Below the pieces are notes generated by a model. The model ran no database searches and was not told the DNA's origin. It was given only the letters and a program-made list of their open reading frames with translations. From NCBI RefSeq assembly GCF_001713375.1, contig NZ_CP016449.1, forward strand, positions 2,976,001 through 3,040,000: DNA of 64,000 bases, in the 5' to 3' direction. The DNA comes from Hydrogenophaga sp. RAC07. Its GTDB lineage: Bacteria; Pseudomonadota; Gammaproteobacteria; Burkholderiales; Burkholderiaceae_C. Shown piece by piece: positions 28,025-36,799 of this stretch (position 1 is its first letter; each line of letters starts with the position of its first letter). The translations under genes and the position numbers were made by a program.

Positions 28025-29200
28025 ATGCCTGCCGAAACCCTGCCTGCCAAGAGTCCCTTCTATACGCCCGAGCATCTGGCGTTCCGCGACGCGATGCGCC
28101 GCTTCGTCGCCAGAGAAATCAGTCCGCACGTGGATGCCTGGGACGAAGCCGAGTCCTTTCCTGTCGCGTTGTACCGCAAGGCGGCCGAAATCGGCCTGCT
28201 GGGCCTGGGTTTTCCTGAAGCCTTCGGCGGCAACGACGGCGACCTGTTCATGACCATCATCGCCGCGCATGAACTGGCGCGTTGCGGTGCTGGTGGTGTC
28301 CTGGCGAGTCTGCTGTCGCACACCATCGGCTGCCCGCCCATCGTCAACGTGGGCAGCGAGGCGCTGAAGCAGCGCGTCTTGCCGCCGGTGCTGCGGGGCG
28401 AGAAGATCAGCGCACTCGGCATCACCGAACCCTCCGGCGGCTCGGACGTGGCCAACCTCAAGACCACGGCGCGCAGGGATGGTGATCACTATGTCGTCAA
28501 CGGCTCGAAAACGTTCATCACCTCCGGCATGCGCGCCGACTTCTACACCGTGGCGGTGCGCACTGGCGGGCCGGGGCCAGGCGGCGTGTCGCTGCTGCTG
28601 ATCGAGAAAGGCACGCCCGGCTTTACGCAAACGCCTTTGAGAAAAATGGGCTGGTGGTGCTCCGACACCGCCGCCCTGTATTTCGACCATTGCCGCGTGC
28701 CAGTGGAGAACCTGGTGGGGGTGGAAAACCAGGGCTTCAAGGCCATCATGAAGAATTTCAACCGCGAGCGCATCTTTCTCGCCGCCGGCGCCAACGGCTT
28801 TGCCCGCGTCTGCCTGGACGAGGCGCTGGCCTGGTCGCGTGAGCGCGAGATGTTCGGCGGCCGCCTGATCGACCAGCAGGTCACCCGCCACAAACTCGCC
28901 GACATGGCCATGCGCGTCGAGGCGACCCAGGCCATGCTGGAATTGCTCGCCTGGCGCGTCGAACAGGGCGATACGCCGGTGGGCGAAATCTGCCTGCTGA
29001 AGAACCAGGCCACCCAGACCATGGCCTATTGCGCCAGCGAGGCGGTGCAACTGCACGGCGGCGCCGGTTTCATGCGCGGCGTCAAGGTGGAGCGCATTTA
29101 CCGCGAAGTCAAGGTCAACGCCATCGGTGGCGGCGCCGAAGAGGTGATGCGCGACCTGGCGGCGCGCCAGCTCGGGTTTTACGCCGGAAGCCCTGGATGA
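28025..29200 (+). CDS. Acyl-CoA dehydrogenase, catalytically complete member of a coupled pair
   Basis: A 391-residue FAD dehydrogenase. Blocks VAREISPHVDAWDEAESFP, GITEPSGGSDVANL, VNGSKTFITSGM and QLHGGAGFMRGVKVERIYREVK are typical. The YEG Glu is absent (AIGGGAEEV), and NRERIFLA near residue 245 gives the long-chain/isovaleryl-type Glu. ATG 28025 gives the normal length. Its stop overlaps the start of the next, degenerate dehydrogenase gene by ATGA, which suggests that the two subunits are made in equal amounts and may form a heteromer like the alpha2beta2 enzymes of steroid catabolism. Confidence 0.9.
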   Translation: MPAETLPAKSPFYTPEHLAFRDAMRRFVAREISPHVDAWDEAESFPVALYRKAAEIGLLGLGFPEAFGGNDGDLFMTIIAAHELARCGAGGVLASLLSHTIGCPPIVNVGSEALKQRVLPPVLRGEKISALGITEPSGGSDVANLKTTARRDGDHYVVNGSKTFITSGMRADFYTVAVRTGGPGPGGVSLLLIEKGTPGFTQTPLRKMGWWCSDTAALYFDHCRVPVENLVGVENQGFKAIMKNFNRERIFLAAGANGFARVCLDEALAWSREREMFGGRLIDQQVTRHKLADMAMRVEATQAMLELLAWRVEQGDTPVGEICLLKNQATQTMAYCASEAVQLHGGAGFMRGVKVERIYREVKVNAIGGGAEEVMRDLAARQLGFYAGSPG

Positions 29201-30357
29201 AGTCCGCCGCCTCACCCACACAGCACATGCCGCCTTCGGCGCTGCCCGAGGCCATGCGCCTGGCCTTGTCGGGCGCGCCAGCGCCTGACTGCGCGCACGG
29301 CTTCCCCCGTGCCTGGTGGCGTCATCTCGGCGCCAGCGGCCTGCTCGGTGTGGGCTTCGACAGCGACGGCGGGGCGCCCGTCACGGACGCCGTGCAGGTC
29401 AGCGCTGTGGCCGGCATCGTCGCCCGGGAATCCGCCAGCCTGGGTCTGGGCATGGCGTGGATGATGCAGCAGATGCTGGGACGCTTCGTGCTGGCGCCGA
29501 ATCTGCGCAGCGACCGGCATCGTGCGCTGCTGCGATCCATGGCGCTTGGCGACACATTACTGGCACTCGCGATCTCCGAGCCCGGCACCGGCGCACACCC
29601 CAAACACCTGAGCTGCCGGGCGATTCAGGACGGCAGCGACTGGCTCCTTGACGGCCACAAGGCCTTTGTCAGCAACGGCCCGGCAGCCGATGCCGTCATC
29701 GTGCTGGCCGTGAGCGGCGAACACGAGGGGCGCAGGCGCTTCGATGCTTTCGTCGTTGAGGTCAACACACCGGGCCTGACCCGCCAACTGGACGACAAAG
29801 TGCGCGGACTGGCGCCGCTCGGCCATTGCGGCATGCAACTTGTCGGCTGCCGGGTGCCGGAAAGCCAGCGCCTTGGCGAGCCTGGACAGGCTTTCGACAC
29901 CATCGCTCGGCCGCTGCGCGCGATCGAAGACGCCCTGCTGCTGGGCCCCATGCTCGGCGCCATGCAAGCCGAGCTGGATACATTGGCGCGCTGGTTCCAA
30001 AGCTCCGCCCGGACCCCTGCATTGACCCGGGACCTGGGTGGCTTGCAACTCGAACTCGATGCCCTCTCGCCCGTTGCACGTCATGCCGCCCAGCACCTGG
30101 ACCAGCACGGACCCAACGAGGCGTTGGCGGCATTCAATCTGGGCGCGCGCCGCCTGCTTGATCGCTGGCAAGGCACCTGTGAATCCTTTGCCGCGGCCCT
30201 GGACGACCGTGAACCGACCCTGCTCAACCTGGCGCGCGATCTGCGCCTGGTGCAGGGCATAGCCCGCGGCATCGCCGAATCCCGACAACTTCAAACCGGC
30301 GAAAAAATGCTGCTCTCCAAGGAACCCCGTGAAAACACTACACCAACCCCACTTTGA
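29197..30357 (+). CDS. Divergent acyl-CoA dehydrogenase-like protein, likely non-catalytic partner
   Basis: A 386-residue protein with the acyl-CoA dehydrogenase fold in its N-terminal and middle parts: LALAISEPGTGAHPKHL and LLDGHKAFVSNGP. After about residue 230 similarity is weak: no E-R catalytic pair, no QxHGGxG FAD loop, and no YEG. It is therefore probably a structural or CoA-binding partner of the 28025 product. The start overlaps the previous stop by ATGA, and its 3' end overlaps the MoxR gene by 29 bases, so it is firmly embedded in the operon. Confidence 0.8.
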   Translation: MKSAASPTQHMPPSALPEAMRLALSGAPAPDCAHGFPRAWWRHLGASGLLGVGFDSDGGAPVTDAVQVSAVAGIVARESASLGLGMAWMMQQMLGRFVLAPNLRSDRHRALLRSMALGDTLLALAISEPGTGAHPKHLSCRAIQDGSDWLLDGHKAFVSNGPAADAVIVLAVSGEHEGRRRFDAFVVEVNTPGLTRQLDDKVRGLAPLGHCGMQLVGCRVPESQRLGEPGQAFDTIARPLRAIEDALLLGPMLGAMQAELDTLARWFQSSARTPALTRDLGGLQLELDALSPVARHAAQHLDQHGPNEALAAFNLGARRLLDRWQGTCESFAAALDDREPTLLNLARDLRLVQGIARGIAESRQLQTGEKMLLSKEPRENTTPTPL

Positions 30358-31297
30358 CTCCATCGATGGCCTGGCGCAGCGGCTGGCTGCGGTCGACTAC
30401 ATTGCCAGCCGCGAAATCGCCACCTCGGTCTATCTGGGCTTCAATCTGGAAAAGCCGATCCTTGTCGAAGGCCCGGCTGGCGTCGGCAAGACCGAACTGG
30501 CCAAGGGCATGGCCGAGATTCTCGACGTGCCCCTGATCCGCATGCAGTGTTACGAAGGCCTGGACGAATCCAAGGCCTTGTACGAGTGGAAATACGGCAA
30601 GCAATTGCTCTATACGCAACTCCTCAAGGACAAACTGGGGGAGATGATGCAAGGCGCGGTGGGACTCGCGGCCTCCATCGAGCGGCTGCATGCGCACGAC
30701 GATCTGTTCTTTTCCGAGCACTTTCTTGAGCCGCGCCCGCTCTATCAGGCCTTGCACCAGGAGCGCGGCTGCGTGCTGTTGGTGGACGAGGTTGACAAGT
30801 CCGACCCCGAGTTCGAGGCTTTCCTGCTCGAAGTGCTGTCCGACTTTCAGGTCTCGGTGCCCGAACTCGGCACCATCAAGGCCAAGGTAAAGCCCATCGT
30901 TTTTCTCACCAGCAACAACACGCGCGAGATGAGCGACGCGCTCAAGCGCCGCTGCCTGCACTTGCACATTCCATTCCCCGAGGCGAAGCTGGAGCGGCGC
31001 ATTCTGGAGCGCCGCGTGCCAGGCCTGTCGGAAACACTGAACCGCGAACTGGTCGCTTTCATTCAGGCGGTGCGGCAGATGGACCTGAAAAAGCAGCCCT
31101 CGGTCAGCGAGACCATCGACTGGGCCAAAACGCTGCTGCTGCTGCACGCCGAACACTTGAGCCTGGACATGGTGAAGGGCACGCTCAGTGTCTTCCTCAA
31201 GTTCGAGCAGGACATCGCCTCGGCCAGCGAGCAACTGCCGGCCCTGCTGCAACAAGCGCGCAAGGATGCGGAGATTCCCCGTGCAAGCCACGCTTGA
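30329..31297 (+). CDS. MoxR-family AAA+ ATPase
   Basis: A 322-residue AAA+ ATPase. Walker A is EGPAGVGKTEL (Lys54), Walker B is CVLLVDEVDKSDPEFEAF, and sensor 1 is VFLTSNNTREM. The start is a GTG at 30329, 29 bases inside the previous gene. MoxR ATPases work with VWA-domain proteins to mature or assemble metal- or cofactor-containing enzymes; CoxD/CoxE for CO dehydrogenase is one known pair. The VWA gene follows with a 17-base overlap. The client in this CoA operon is not known; the adjacent enzymes are candidates. Confidence 0.92.
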   Translation: MKTLHQPHFDSIDGLAQRLAAVDYIASREIATSVYLGFNLEKPILVEGPAGVGKTELAKGMAEILDVPLIRMQCYEGLDESKALYEWKYGKQLLYTQLLKDKLGEMMQGAVGLAASIERLHAHDDLFFSEHFLEPRPLYQALHQERGCVLLVDEVDKSDPEFEAFLLEVLSDFQVSVPELGTIKAKVKPIVFLTSNNTREMSDALKRRCLHLHIPFPEAKLERRILERRVPGLSETLNRELVAFIQAVRQMDLKKQPSVSETIDWAKTLLLLHAEHLSLDMVKGTLSVFLKFEQDIASASEQLPALLQQARKDAEIPRASHA

Positions 31298-32735
31298 GGA
31301 TTTCTTCAAGGCGCTGCGCGGCAGCGACCTCGAGATCAGCCTCAACGCCCAGGTCGATGCGGCGCGCGCCGTGGCGCTGGTCGGCTGGAGCGACCGCACC
31401 CTCCTGAAAAGCGCACTGGGCACGACACTGGCGAAAACCACCCCGGATCGCGCCCTGTACGACGAGGCCTTTGACCGCTTCTTCCGTTTCAATTCCTTCG
31501 AAAACATGGCCGCGCAAGGCAGTCCGGCCAAGCCCTCCTTCAGGCCCGACACCGACCCCAACGCCAACCCCGCTTCAGACGCCATGGCCGCGCAAGACCT
31601 GCCGGACCCAGCCCAAAACAAACAGACCGCAACCGGTTCCGGTGGGCCGGGCGGCTGTCAGGGCAGCGGTGGCCAGGCCTTGTCGCAGTTGTTGCTGTCG
31701 GGTGAGTCTGCGGCACTGGCAAAGCGCATGCAGGAAGCCGCGCGCGAGGTGGGCCTGACCGACATCTGGTTTTTCACCCAAAAGGGCTACTACACCCAAA
31801 AGATCCAGCAGGCCATGGGGCTGGAGCTGCTGGACCGCGAAATCTCTGACGCCAAACGCCAGACGCTGGCGCCCGAGCGTGCCAAAGACCTCGAACGGAT
31901 GCGCAAGAAATTGTTCGAGGAGGTGCGCAATTTTGTCGAACGCAAACTCGCGCTCTACGGCACGGCACCGACGCGCCAGTTGCACGACGACTTCCTGCAA
32001 TCGCAAAAGCTCTCCAACATCGAAAAGCGTGATTTCGCGCGCATGCACGTCATCGTTAGCAAAATCGCCCAGCGACTGGCCGATCGCCACTCGCGGCGCA
32101 AGAAGAAGCGGGTGCGCGGCCAGCTCGACTTTCGCAAGACCCTGCGCAAAAACGCTGCCTACGATGGCGTAATGTTCGAGACCTTCTGGCGCTCCAAAGT
32201 GGTGGACCGGCCACGCGTGGTGGCGATCTGCGACGTCAGCGGCTCGGTGCGCCAGTACGCGCGTTTTTTGTTGCTGTTCCTGCACAGTCTGGGTGAGCAG
32301 GTGAGCGACCTGCGCAGCTTCGCTTTCACCAACCACCTGGTCGAGGTGAGCGACACCTTTGAGTCGCTGCCGGTCGAACAGGCGGTCGACAAAGTGATGC
32401 AGGCGGTGGGCGGCAGTGGCACCGACTATGGGCAGACGCTGCTCGACATCGAGGCGCAGTTGCTCGAGGACATCGATCGCCGCACCACCGTGCTGATTCT
32501 CGGCGACGCGCGCAACAACCGCGGTCAAGCCCAGGCTCAAGTCATGCAACTGCTCTACCAGCGCGCGCGCCGGGTCATCTGGCTCAACCCCGAGCCGGTG
32601 TCGTTCTGGGGCCTGGGCGATTCGGAGATGAAGCGCTACGCCCCTTATTGCCACATCGCGCGCGAATGCAATTCCCTCGCACACCTGGAAAGCACGCTCG
32701 ACGCCTTGCTGCGCACCCACTCTGCCAGCGCCTGA
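31281..32735 (+). CDS. VWA-domain protein (CoxE-like), partner of the MoxR ATPase
   Basis: A 484-residue protein with a C-terminal von Willebrand A domain. The MIDAS motif DVSGS starts at Asp318 within VVAICDVSGSVRQYARF, followed by GSGTDYGQTL and VLILGDARNN. The N-terminal half is helical with a charged middle region and an ASD-GGCQGSGGQ linker. GTG at 31281 is used as start because it begins the family-like sequence VQATLEDFFKALR. It overlaps the MoxR gene and ends 37 bases before the Nudix-MBL gene. Function as co-chaperone with the MoxR ATPase is inferred from the family. Confidence 0.9.
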   Translation: MQATLEDFFKALRGSDLEISLNAQVDAARAVALVGWSDRTLLKSALGTTLAKTTPDRALYDEAFDRFFRFNSFENMAAQGSPAKPSFRPDTDPNANPASDAMAAQDLPDPAQNKQTATGSGGPGGCQGSGGQALSQLLLSGESAALAKRMQEAAREVGLTDIWFFTQKGYYTQKIQQAMGLELLDREISDAKRQTLAPERAKDLERMRKKLFEEVRNFVERKLALYGTAPTRQLHDDFLQSQKLSNIEKRDFARMHVIVSKIAQRLADRHSRRKKKRVRGQLDFRKTLRKNAAYDGVMFETFWRSKVVDRPRVVAICDVSGSVRQYARFLLLFLHSLGEQVSDLRSFAFTNHLVEVSDTFESLPVEQAVDKVMQAVGGSGTDYGQTLLDIEAQLLEDIDRRTTVLILGDARNNRGQAQAQVMQLLYQRARRVIWLNPEPVSFWGLGDSEMKRYAPYCHIARECNSLAHLESTLDALLRTHSASA

Positions 32736-32772
32736 AGCCCAAACCCACATCCTCGCTCAACAGACACTGCCC

Positions 32773-34413
32773 ATGGTCCGCCCCACATTGCAGCTCCACC
32801 CCCACAGAGAGCCGGTCACCGCGCACCCGGCCGCCACCCTGCTGCTGCTGCGTGATGGTGCGCTTGGCGTCGAAGTGTTGATGACCCGGCGCTCGCCAAA
32901 AGCCAGCTTCTTGCCTGGAGCCTATGTTTTCCCCGGCGGGCGAGTGGACGCTGACGACCACCAGGCGCATACACTGGCACGCGCCCCCAACGCGGGCGGA
33001 CGCTACCGCACGGCAGCACTGGCTGCACTGAGGGAAACCTTCGAGGAATTGGGCATCCTGCTGGCGGTGCAGGCCGATGACAAGCCCATCACCCGCACCC
33101 ACCTTCAAGCGCTGGACCGCAGTGAAGCGCTGTACCCGCAACTGCAAAGCCAGGGCTGGTCACTAACGCTCGATCGGGCGCGCATGCTGGCCTGCTGGAC
33201 CACCGATCGCAGCGTGCCCAAGCGTTTCAACACCGCCTTCTTCGTTGCGCTGATGCCCGACCAGCAGGAGCCGGTGGCCGACGAAATGGAACAGTTCGAG
33301 CCCGTCTGGGTCAGGCCCGAGGATGCGCTGACGAAACACCAAGCCGGCAACTTTTTCATGATCTTTCCAACCATCCGCACCCTGCACTGGTTGGCGGATT
33401 TCGAGCAAGCCGAGCAGGCCCTGGCGGCCTGTACCGAAGACGTGCCACTGTGGAACTCCTGCCCTCGGGGTGGTCTGGTCAGCGGTCAACTTCAGCGTTT
33501 CATGGAGCATGAAGCGCCGTACGGCGAACTCGCGCTGGTCTGCCCGGACGGCCAGCTCGAGCACCCGCTGGACTGGCAACACGAGCGGCCGGTGCCCTTG
33601 TTGCGGCACCTGCATCGTCTCACCGCCCCCAACGCCAGCATCATGACCGGCCCCGGCACCAACAGCTACATCCTTGGAGACGCGTCCAGCGGCTACATCG
33701 TCATTGATCCGGGCCCCTTGCTGAACGACCATATCGAGCGCCTGCTCGCTTTCACGGCAGGCCAGATCACGGCCATCGTCTGCACCCACTCGCACCCGGA
33801 CCACTCCCCCGCCGCGCAGCCGCTGGCCCAGGCCTGCGCCCGCCTGGCAGGCCATACTCCGCCGGTGCTGGGCCTGGCTTGCGCCGCCACTGCCCGCTCC
33901 ACGGCTGTCTTCGCCCCCGACCGAGCTCTGGCCGACGGCGAGCGCCTGATGCTGCACGATGGCGAGCACAAAAGCACCCTGCGCGTGGTCCATACACCAG
34001 GGTACGCAGCCAACCACCTCTGCCTCATCCTCGAAGAAGACGGTCTGCTGTTTTCGGGCGACCACATCCTCAGCGGAAGTACCACCATCATTGACCCGCC
34101 CGATGGCGACATGAGCGCCTATCTCGATTCGCTGGACCGCCTGGCGCAGATCTGCGAGAAGGACGGTATCGAGTTCATCCTGCCGGCGCACGGTCACGTC
34201 ATTGGCTGGGCGGCGCAGTCCATTGCGCAGCTAAAGGCGCACCGCCTGCGGCGCGAGGCCAGGGTGCTAGCGGCCATGCGCGCCGTCCCGCAAGGCGGCT
34301 TGGACGACTGGCTAACTCTGGCCTATGACGACACCCCCGCAGCGCTCTGGCCACTGGCGCGCCGTTCGTTGGCGGCCCATGTGCAACGCATCGAGCAACT
34401 CGCGATGCTTTGA
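32773..34413 (+). CDS. Nudix hydrolase-metallo-beta-lactamase fusion
   Basis: A 546-residue two-domain protein. The N-terminal half is a Nudix domain with the CoA-pyrophosphatase-like block LMTRRSPKASFLPGA and FPGG, and a Nudix box RETFEELGI (Arg87, Glu91, Glu92). The first Glu of the full Nudix box is replaced by Ala. The C-terminal half is a metallo-beta-lactamase domain with H339, H341, D343, H344 (THSHPDH) and HTPGY, LLFSGDHIL and LPAHGH blocks, LACTB2-like. NUDT7/19-type domains cleave acyl-CoA, so a role in CoA-ester turnover or housekeeping fits the operon. It starts 37 bases after the VWA gene. Confidence 0.87.
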   Translation: MVRPTLQLHPHREPVTAHPAATLLLLRDGALGVEVLMTRRSPKASFLPGAYVFPGGRVDADDHQAHTLARAPNAGGRYRTAALAALRETFEELGILLAVQADDKPITRTHLQALDRSEALYPQLQSQGWSLTLDRARMLACWTTDRSVPKRFNTAFFVALMPDQQEPVADEMEQFEPVWVRPEDALTKHQAGNFFMIFPTIRTLHWLADFEQAEQALAACTEDVPLWNSCPRGGLVSGQLQRFMEHEAPYGELALVCPDGQLEHPLDWQHERPVPLLRHLHRLTAPNASIMTGPGTNSYILGDASSGYIVIDPGPLLNDHIERLLAFTAGQITAIVCTHSHPDHSPAAQPLAQACARLAGHTPPVLGLACAATARSTAVFAPDRALADGERLMLHDGEHKSTLRVVHTPGYAANHLCLILEEDGLLFSGDHILSGSTTIIDPPDGDMSAYLDSLDRLAQICEKDGIEFILPAHGHVIGWAAQSIAQLKAHRLRREARVLAAMRAVPQGGLDDWLTLAYDDTPAALWPLARRSLAAHVQRIEQLAML

Positions 34414-34451
34414 ACCCCATACGCTTTTTAGACAACCCACAGGAGCTCAAT

Positions 34452-34943
34452 ATGAATACCAACGCCCCCAACCTTGACCGCATCGCAGCTTGCAAGCAAG
34501 GCTGGAACGATAGCCCTTTTCTGAAGGCGCAAGGGCTTGAAGTTGAAGAAACAGCTGTAGGCCGAGCTGTTGTACGACTTCCTAAGGCCCTTCCCACCCA
34601 ACGCGGCGGCGGCGGTTCGGACACCGTGCTCAATGGCGGCGTCATCTCCTATATGTTCGACGGTGCGCTTGGCTGGGCCATCATCTCCTCGCTGCTGGCC
34701 ATGCCCGAGGCGTCCGACATTGATCCCTTCGAGCTTCGCCAGTTCACGATCAACCTCGACATCACCTTCCTCAATGCCGCCGTGGGCGATAGCTTCGAAG
34801 CACGCGGCAAGGTGGTGCGCATCAGCCGCACGACGGCATTTGCCGAAGGGGAGTTCCTGGATGCCAATGGCACAGTTTGCGCCACCGCCAAGGGTATCTG
34901 GCGCGTGTTCTGGCCGCGCAGTATTGCATCCACCCCGCGCTGA
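34452..34943 (+). CDS. PaaI/hotdog-fold thioesterase
   Basis: A 163-residue hotdog-fold protein with the block LNGGVISYMFDGALGWA, where Asn-Gly-Gly and the following Asp match PaaI-type acyl-CoA thioesterases. ATG 34452 has an AGGAG site at 34441. It likely hydrolyses dead-end or product CoA esters and frees CoA in the cytoplasm. It lies between the Nudix-MBL gene and the AtuA gene with short gaps (38 and 31 bases), consistent with one operon. Confidence 0.85.
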   Translation: MNTNAPNLDRIAACKQGWNDSPFLKAQGLEVEETAVGRAVVRLPKALPTQRGGGGSDTVLNGGVISYMFDGALGWAIISSLLAMPEASDIDPFELRQFTINLDITFLNAAVGDSFEARGKVVRISRTTAFAEGEFLDANGTVCATAKGIWRVFWPRSIASTPR

Positions 34944-34974
34944 CCCCGCTCCCCCGAATAACCCGGAGACATCC

Positions 34975-36756
34975 ATGAAAAAAATAACCCTTCGTATTGG
35001 CAGCGCCTCGGGCTTCTGGGGCGACTCCGAGTTCGCCGCCGCCCAACTGGTGCAGCGCGGCAACATCGACGTCCTGGTGTTCGACTACTTGGCCGAAATC
35101 ACCATGTCGCTGCTCAGCCGCGCCAAGGCCAAAGACCCGGCACAGGGCTATGCACCGGATTTCGTGACCACCCTCCAGCCCCTGATGAAGGAACTGAAGT
35201 CGCGCGGCATCAAGGTCATTGCCAACGCGGGCGGTGTCAACCCGTCTGCCTGTCGCGCTGCGCTGGTGGCTGCAGCACAGGCCGAAGGTGTCGATCTGAA
35301 CATCGCCGCCGTGCTGGGCGACGACCTGATGCCCCAGGTTGAGGCCCTGCGCTCGGCCAACATCCAAGAGATGTTCGCGGGCAGCCCCTTTCCACAAAAA
35401 GTCATGAGCGCCAACGCCTATCTGGGCGCCTTCCCGATCGCCGCGGCGCTCGATGCCGGCGCCGACGTCGTGGTCACTGGCCGCTGCGTCGACAGCGCGG
35501 TCACACTGGCGCCGCTTATCCATGCCTTTGGCTGGACCGCCGCCGACCACGATCTGCTCGCGCAGGGCAGCCTGGCTGGTCACCTGATCGAGTGCGGCAC
35601 GCAGGCCACCGGCGGCAACTACACTGACTGGGATTCGGTGCCGGGCTGGGACGACATGGGCTTTCCCATCGCCGAGTGCCGCGCCGACGGCAGCTTCGTC
35701 ATCACCAAGCCCGAAGGCACTGGCGGGCTGGTCTGCCACTCCACGGTGGGCGAGCAGATGCTCTATGAAATCGGCGACCCGCGCGCCTACATCCTGCCCG
35801 ATGTGGTGTGCGACTTCACCAGCGTCACGCTGACGCAGATCGGCCCCGACCGCGTCGAGGTCAAGGGCGCGCGCGGCCTCCCGCCGACCGATCAGGCCAA
35901 AGTCAGCGTCACCTACGCCGACGGCTTTCGGGCCATGAGCTTGTTCATGATCGGCGGCATCAATGCCGGCGCCAAGGGGCAGCGCGTCGGCGCCGCAATG
36001 CTGGCGCGCATGCGGCGACACTATGCACAGCGCGGTTGGCCCGACTTCACCGAAACTTGTGTCGAGGCCATCGGCGCTGAAGACACCTACGGCCCCCACG
36101 CTCGGCCCGATGCGCGCGAAGTGATGCTCAAGGTCGGCGTGCGCCACCCGGTCAAGGACGCACTCGAACTGTTTTCGCGCGAAGTGGCGCCGATGGCCCT
36201 GATGTCGGCCCCGGCCATCACGGGCTTCACCGGTGGTCGACCCAAGGTGCAACCGGTGGTTCGGCTGTTTTCCTGCCTGATCCCCAAGACCCAGCTGGCC
36301 GCGAGCATCGACATGGGCGACAAGACCGTGGCGGCACCGCCATGGCACGGCCAGGCGTTTGATCCGGCGACCCTGCCCCAGGTCGGCGGCCCGCTGCCTG
36401 CCGCCGACGCCTATGCGCGCGGCACGCGCATAGTGCCGCTGGTGAAGCTGGCCTGGGGCCGCAGCGGCGACAAGGGCGACGCCGCCAACATCGGCGTCCT
36501 GGCGCGTCAACCCGGCTACCTGCCTTTCATCCGCGCCGCCCTGACCGAGCAGGCCGTGGCGGCCTGGTTCGCCCACCTCGTCAAGGGCAGCGTGCAGCGC
36601 TTTGACCTGCCCGGCACGCACGCGCTGAACTTTCTGATGCACGAAGCCCTGGGCGGCGGCGGCATCGCTTCGGTTCGCATGGACTCGCAGGGCAAAGCCT
36701 TTGCGCAGATGCTGCTCGATTTTCCAGTCCCGATCCCAGCCGACTTGGCACTTTGA
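34975..36756 (+). CDS. AtuA family protein with fused C-terminal AtuA-like domain
   Basis: A 593-residue protein. The N-terminal DUF1446 part begins KKITLRIGSASGFWGDS and contains VIANAGGVNPSACRAAL, VVVTGRCVDSAVTLAPL and GTGGLVCHSTVGEQ. The C-terminal 100 residues (LVKLAWGRSGDKGDAANIGV and beyond) match the small AtuA-like domain that is a separate protein in some species. AtuA is required for acyclic terpene (citronellol/geraniol) use in Pseudomonas, but its reaction is not established. Its presence with a carboxylase and dehydrogenases is the strongest pointer to an isoprenoid-like branched substrate. ATG 34975 fits the family N-terminus. Confidence 0.88.
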   Translation: MKKITLRIGSASGFWGDSEFAAAQLVQRGNIDVLVFDYLAEITMSLLSRAKAKDPAQGYAPDFVTTLQPLMKELKSRGIKVIANAGGVNPSACRAALVAAAQAEGVDLNIAAVLGDDLMPQVEALRSANIQEMFAGSPFPQKVMSANAYLGAFPIAAALDAGADVVVTGRCVDSAVTLAPLIHAFGWTAADHDLLAQGSLAGHLIECGTQATGGNYTDWDSVPGWDDMGFPIAECRADGSFVITKPEGTGGLVCHSTVGEQMLYEIGDPRAYILPDVVCDFTSVTLTQIGPDRVEVKGARGLPPTDQAKVSVTYADGFRAMSLFMIGGINAGAKGQRVGAAMLARMRRHYAQRGWPDFTETCVEAIGAEDTYGPHARPDAREVMLKVGVRHPVKDALELFSREVAPMALMSAPAITGFTGGRPKVQPVVRLFSCLIPKTQLAASIDMGDKTVAAPPWHGQAFDPATLPQVGGPLPAADAYARGTRIVPLVKLAWGRSGDKGDAANIGVLARQPGYLPFIRAALTEQAVAAWFAHLVKGSVQRFDLPGTHALNFLMHEALGGGGIASVRMDSQGKAFAQMLLDFPVPIPADLAL

Positions 36757-36799
36757 CAACTTTCGCCCCTGCCCCCAATCCAAGACAGAGAAATACACC

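Noticed and set aside
30338..32750. Long leftward open frames opposite the MoxR and VWA genes
   Set aside because: Both are shadows of strongly conserved sense-strand proteins and show no family motifs.
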